Below are positions 59,791-64,000 of a stretch of DNA of 64,000 nt, piece by piece; the stretch's first letter is position 1; the number at the start of each line of letters is the position of its first letter. The stretch lies in contig CM060187.1 in assembly GCA_030549335.1 (NCBI GenBank), positions 50,984,203-51,048,202 on the forward strand, written 5' to 3'. This stretch comes from Pontederia crassipes. Taxonomy: Eukaryota; Streptophyta; Magnoliopsida; Commelinales; Pontederiaceae. A model generated the notes under the pieces. It had not been told where the DNA came from. It did not search any database and saw only the letters and a program-made list of their open reading frames with translations. Both the position numbers and the translations under genes were made by a program.

Positions 59791-62700
59791 TCAAAAAAGG
59801 TCGTCAGCATTAGAGCGAGCCATATTTGCAAAAAAATCAGCACTGCGATTAGTTTCGCGATAACAGTGCTTTACAAAAGAGGGAGAAACCCTTTGCAGCT
59901 GGCATTTGATTTCGTGAATGATATTAGCAATCTTCCAAGAGGGTTGGATGTCGATGTTGATAAGCTTCGTTAGCGCCTCGGAGTCAGTATGAGCTTGGAT
60001 ATGCGTAAAGTTCCTTTGATGATAAATCCTAAGCCCATGTAGTAGAGCTCCAGCTTCCAGCTCCAGAATAGAGTATGCTTGCCACTGATAAGCACCTGCA
60101 AAAATCATAAATGAGTCATTGTTTCGAAGAATAAATCCCATATCACCATCCTCATCTGAGCCAGTAAATGATCCGTCAGAATTTAATTTGAGCCAAGAGT
60201 GCGGAGGTGGCTCCCACCGGACCCATATTGGGTCTTGGGGGTTGTGTGCCTCAGGGAGGTGAGATCTAGAGAATTCATCATGACTTGCGAGCGCCTTCTG
60301 CCAAACCATCCCGATGGTTGCATGCCGAGAATGAAAGTGTAGATCATTCCGCATTCTCCAAATCCCCCAAAGAGAATAGGCGAACAAGGAAAGGAAATTC
60401 TTGCGACTCCTATGATCCAGACTTGCACCTTTGTGCACTAGGTGCCAGAATCCCAAGAATGAGAATTATGCATGGTAATGTTAAAGTGATGTTGCAAAAT
60501 AATCCAAATCTGAGAAGTAGTGGAGCAATGAAAGAAGAGATGAGAGTTCGATTCGGCGGTAAGTCCACAAAGTTTGCAAGTCGGATCAATGGAGGTATTA
60601 AATCGCAGGATCATATCAAGGGTGGATAGACGTTTATGAAGAAGTTTCCACAGAAAGATGTGAATTTTTTGTGGGATATTGATCTGCCACACTTTTTTCC
60701 AAGGTTGCCCTCCAATCGGGTTTGGCGGTAAAAGGCGTTGTTGCATAAAACTATATACCGATTTAGCATGGGCAATTCCATGCGCATCAAGTTCCCAGAT
60801 CCACCTATCATCATTGGCAAAAACTGAAATACAAATGCGAGTAATAGCGATAACAAGCTGCGGACAAAAGTGATCATTTAAAAGTTGGAGATTCCAACTG
60901 CCGTTGAGGATGAAATAATCAACATTTTTGTCATGTAGGGGGGACACCATATTAATGTAAGTAGGCTTCCATAGGAGCGGAGTCACGAAGATCCATGGAT
61001 CATCAAGAGTGTGTGTGTCATTACCATTACCAATTAATTTTCGAATACCCATTTGAATGTCAGGCAAGGCTTTAGTCATCATACGCCAAGTAGGGGATGA
61101 GGTCACGGTAAAAGTCTGGGATTTCCAAGGGTGTAACTTAGGATACTTACTAGTAATGAATCTAACCCATGAGCACTCTTTTTTTTCATTCAGTACATTC
61201 ATGATTTGTCTAGCAAGTAAGGAAGTACGAATACATGAAACATTTCTAATCCCAAGACCTCCTTCCTCTCTTGGACGCTGCACAATGTGCCAACTTATTA
61301 AATGTGTAGCCCGACCATTCTCCCCCGAACCCCAGAAGAAACCCCTGTGCAGTTTTTCCAGATTATCTAACAATCCATCAGACATGCTAATAGTAGCAAT
61401 AGAGTAAGAGGGGATGGCATATAGTACCGAGTTGATCAATACAGCCTTACCAGCCTTATTAAGGTGTTTCTTTTTCCAGCCAGATAGTCTAGTGGCCAAC
61501 TTATCTTCTAAGGGACGATGAGCAGCTTTACGAATATATTTGAAGGAGATCTGAGAGCCAAAGTACTGAAAGGGGTAGGTTCCAATTTTAATTCCCAGGA
61601 TATCCTTAGCAATGTTTCTGCGGTGCCTACTAAGATTTTTGGGAAGATAAATAGCTGATTTATCATTGTTAATTTTTTGATTGGTGAGCCTCCTATATTT
61701 ATCAAGAAGTTCCATAAGTACCTTGTAATTCTTTTTTGTTGCAGCAATACAAATTAAGAGATCATCAACATACATGACATGACTAAGGGAGAAGTTTTCG
61801 TTAGTAAAAGGAGTAAGGACATTAGAGGAGATGGGTATTCGAAAATTAATTGGTAATGGTAATGAATAATCAAGTTTCCGTTAGTAAAAGGAGTAAGGAC
61901 ATTAGAGGAGATGGCCTGGTTCATCATGGATGAGAAAACTTGTGATGTGATGATAAAGGATACGGGGAAAGTGGATCACCCTAACGAAGTCCGCTATGAC
62001 TCAAGAAAGTAGCAGAATTAGAACCATTTATAACACATGAGAAGATTGGCGAACTGATGCATGTATAGATCCAGACAATGAAATGAGGAGGAAAGTTCAT
62101 TAAGTGTAATGCAGTAGTAATCACCTCCCAGGATACCCTGTCAAAGGCCTTCTCCATGTCAGCCTTTATGATTATATGTTTTTTCCTTCCAGCCCTAAGT
62201 GAATATGCAAGCTCCTGAACTAACATTATATTTGTTTGTATTGACCTACCAGAGACAAAAGCATTTTGTGATTCATCAATGATTTCAGTGAGAGTTTCTT
62301 TGAGGTGATTGGCTAGAATTTTTGCAATTAGTTTATATAGCACATTACACAAAGAGATAGGCCTATAATCTCTAATCATGGATGGCTGCTTAATCTTGGG
62401 AATGAAGATCATGAATGTGTGTCTCCAGTCATACGAAATATGATTAAGATCGAAAGCTTGCAAGATTTCATGAGTAATCTTAGGCCCAACAGTATCCCAA
62501 TTATTCCTATAGAACTCGATGGTGTAACCGTCCGGGACCAGGAGCTTTTTCCAGAGGCATTCCCCATAAACAACTCTTAATCTCAGTTGCCGTAATTAGT
62601 ATACAGAGCCTACTACGGTTCCCATCACCAAGTTGGGTAAGAGTAGGCCATGAATCATTGGGAAGACGGGGAGAAGGGTGGGCCTGCCAATAATGTTGTA

Positions 62701-63890
62701 CAAAGAGATTGATGATATCCTCCTCCTTACTTATTAGGTTTCCATCAGAGTTTTTTATGTTCACAATCCTATTCCTTCTATGTCTCATTAGGGTACTTAG
62801 GTGAAAGAAACTAGTGTTTTTGTCCCCATTCTTAATCCAATTGATCCTAGATTTGCTCCACCACTTAATGTTGATTTGTCTTAAGTAGGCAGAGTGTTGA
62901 TGATAGGCAGCTCTAAGGGTTCCTAGTTGAGTAACAGAGAGTCCAATGGTTTCGTCTAAGGCCTCTAGCTTAGCAATTTTATCTACTACCTCGTTAGCTT
63001 TGTTCTCTAATTTCCCTAACACCTCTTTGTTTCATTTTAAAGTGTCATTCCTAATTATATTAAGGGCCTCGGAGATGTTCTGATGAGGGGCAGTAAAGAC
63101 CCATCTACGTTTAACAATTTCTGATGGTTCTGGGTATTGCAACCAAAAGTGTTCATACTTAAAAGTCCTAGGTTTACGTGATTGGGTATCAGTGGTAAAT
63201 AAGAGTGGATTATGGTCAAATGCACACCTAGGAAGATTAGAGAGATTTAGAGATGGAAATTGAGAGATCCAATATGAGTAAGCAACAATCTATCAAGTTT
63301 ACAATGAATACGACTAAGGCCATGTCTGTTATTGCACCAGGTAAATTTAGCATTGTTTATAGGAATGTCAATAAGCCCCTGACTATCAATGAAATGCCTT
63401 AATGTCTCGACAGATTTGGTTAAACGAAAAGGACGACCACCATTCTTATCCTCAGGCAAGAGGGGGCAATTGAAATCTCCAACTAAAATCCAAGGAATAT
63501 TTGTCGCATTAAAAGCATTTAAATCGTTCCACAAAACATCACGATTCAAAAGCAGTACACTAGCATAAATACAAGAGAGCAAGAAGGTAGAATCATCACA
63601 TGAGATAGCTGTGTATATCACCTGGGGAGAAATGAGAATAGGTGTAACCTGAGTTTCGTCGCTTTTCCAGGCCAGCAAAATGCCACCAGCAGCTCCAGAT
63701 CCTTCTTGGAAAATAGATTGGCAATGTCGTCCTAGACGACGGGGTAACATGTAGTGAAATATCTCTAGTGGTATGTGTTTCTACTAGTACAATTATATTA
63801 GGGTTACAACTTTTTATCAAATCAGACAAGCGATCTTGCACTTTGGCCCAGGCAGCCCCTCCGTAATTCTACGAGATGATCTTCATTTAA
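59791..63890 (-). pseudogene. LINE C ORF2: endonuclease, RT, zinc-binding region, RNase H
   Basis: The start reads MKIIS with a stop where the Trp of WNCRGA should be (about 63875). Endonuclease follows to about 63200, broken by a shift near 63720. Linker and RT N-terminus are at 63022-62507 (KWWSKSRINWIKNGDKN), with a shift in the APGP block near 62530. RT continues at 62463-61981 and, after a damaged stretch, resumes with YVDD at 61770. The zinc-binding part is near 60610-60500 (CKLCGL...H). RNase H at 60270-59791 keeps NSDGS, ELEAG, HTDSE and RSADF. The RNase H stop at 59791 looks like the natural end. Confidence 0.87.
61790..61915. repeat. 80-bp offset duplication within LINE C RT
   Basis: 'ttagtaaaaggagtaagg...gagatgg' (35 bases) occurs at 61801 and 61881. 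It lies just upstream of the YVDD codons on the minus strand and breaks the frame between 61981 and 61775. Confidence 0.88.
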
Positions 63891-64000
63891 CACTGGAAAC
63901 CTCCAGCTCCTTTGTGCCATGATCCTGCACAATGGAGCCCCGTGAGAAGGATATATGATTTTTAGTAGATGACTTACCTTGTTTCTTGTTCCTGAGGTTC

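Larger units (their letters stand above)
59701..64000 (-). mobile_element. L1-type LINE, 3' part (LINE C), continues past the window
   Basis: The minus-strand element ends in an A7 tail at about 59701-59707, next to the ATL fragment. ORF2 runs from about 63890 to 59791. ORF1 and the 5' target-site duplication lie outside the window. Domain content equals that of LINEs A and B. Several frameshifts and an 80-bp duplication make it inactive. Confidence 0.85.

Noticed and set aside
1..64000. CRISPR arrays, tRNA/rRNA genes, bacterial-type operons
   Set aside because: No direct-repeat/spacer arrays, tRNA A/B box pairs with cloverleaf, or prokaryotic gene layout were seen; this is plant nuclear DNA.

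Overview
This window is nuclear DNA from a flowering plant. It holds intron-bearing plant genes, plant Ty3/gypsy, Ty1/copia, L1-type LINE and SINE elements, and AT-rich gene-poor spacers. The very GC-rich third codon positions of the two recognisable genes, together with AT-rich spacers, suggest a monocot. That is inference, and no species is claimed.

Only two genes look intact. On the minus strand at 7523-8599 is a single-exon Golgi nucleotide-sugar transporter of the GONST4/GFT1 (GDP-fucose transporter) type. On the plus strand at 51831-58059 is a seven-exon gene for a 641-residue membrane-anchored alpha/beta hydrolase. Its exons join in phase at canonical GT/AG sites, and an Au-like SINE sits in intron 4. 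A third gene, at 59059-59670 on the minus strand, looks like the C-terminal half of an ATL-type RING-H2 E3 ligase. The 3' end of a LINE lies directly upstream of it.

Layout: 1-7.5 kb is AT-rich spacer with a hAT-type MITE (660-951) and a long-TIR element (about 5.2-6.1 kb). The transporter follows. From 10.8 to 26.2 kb lies a nested cluster: a decayed chromodomain Ty3/gypsy element with a tandemly duplicated left junction. Its 3' LTR is split by a TG...CA element (16.4-18.25 kb) and by a near-full-length LINE (20.0-26.07 kb) that has target-site duplications. From 26.7 to 28.4 kb come a second TIR element and a tandem-repeat array. A copia relic occupies 30.4-33.4 kb, and a second LINE with an internal inversion occupies 34.16-39.5 kb. 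After an AT-rich spacer, a young, apparently non-autonomous LTR retrotransposon lies at 44.9-48.95 kb. The hydrolase gene, the ATL fragment and a third LINE (59.7 kb to the window edge) complete the window.

All three LINEs lie on the minus strand and share one architecture: ORF1 with an RNA-binding domain and CCHC knuckle (ORF1 lies outside the window for the third), then ORF2 with endonuclease, reverse transcriptase, a zinc-binding domain and a C-terminal RNase H. No operon-like or metabolic cluster is visible. The noteworthy content is transposon structure: a clean internal inversion, a tandem duplication of an element-host junction, LTR palindrome clusters, and a recently inserted element with a shortened 5' LTR.
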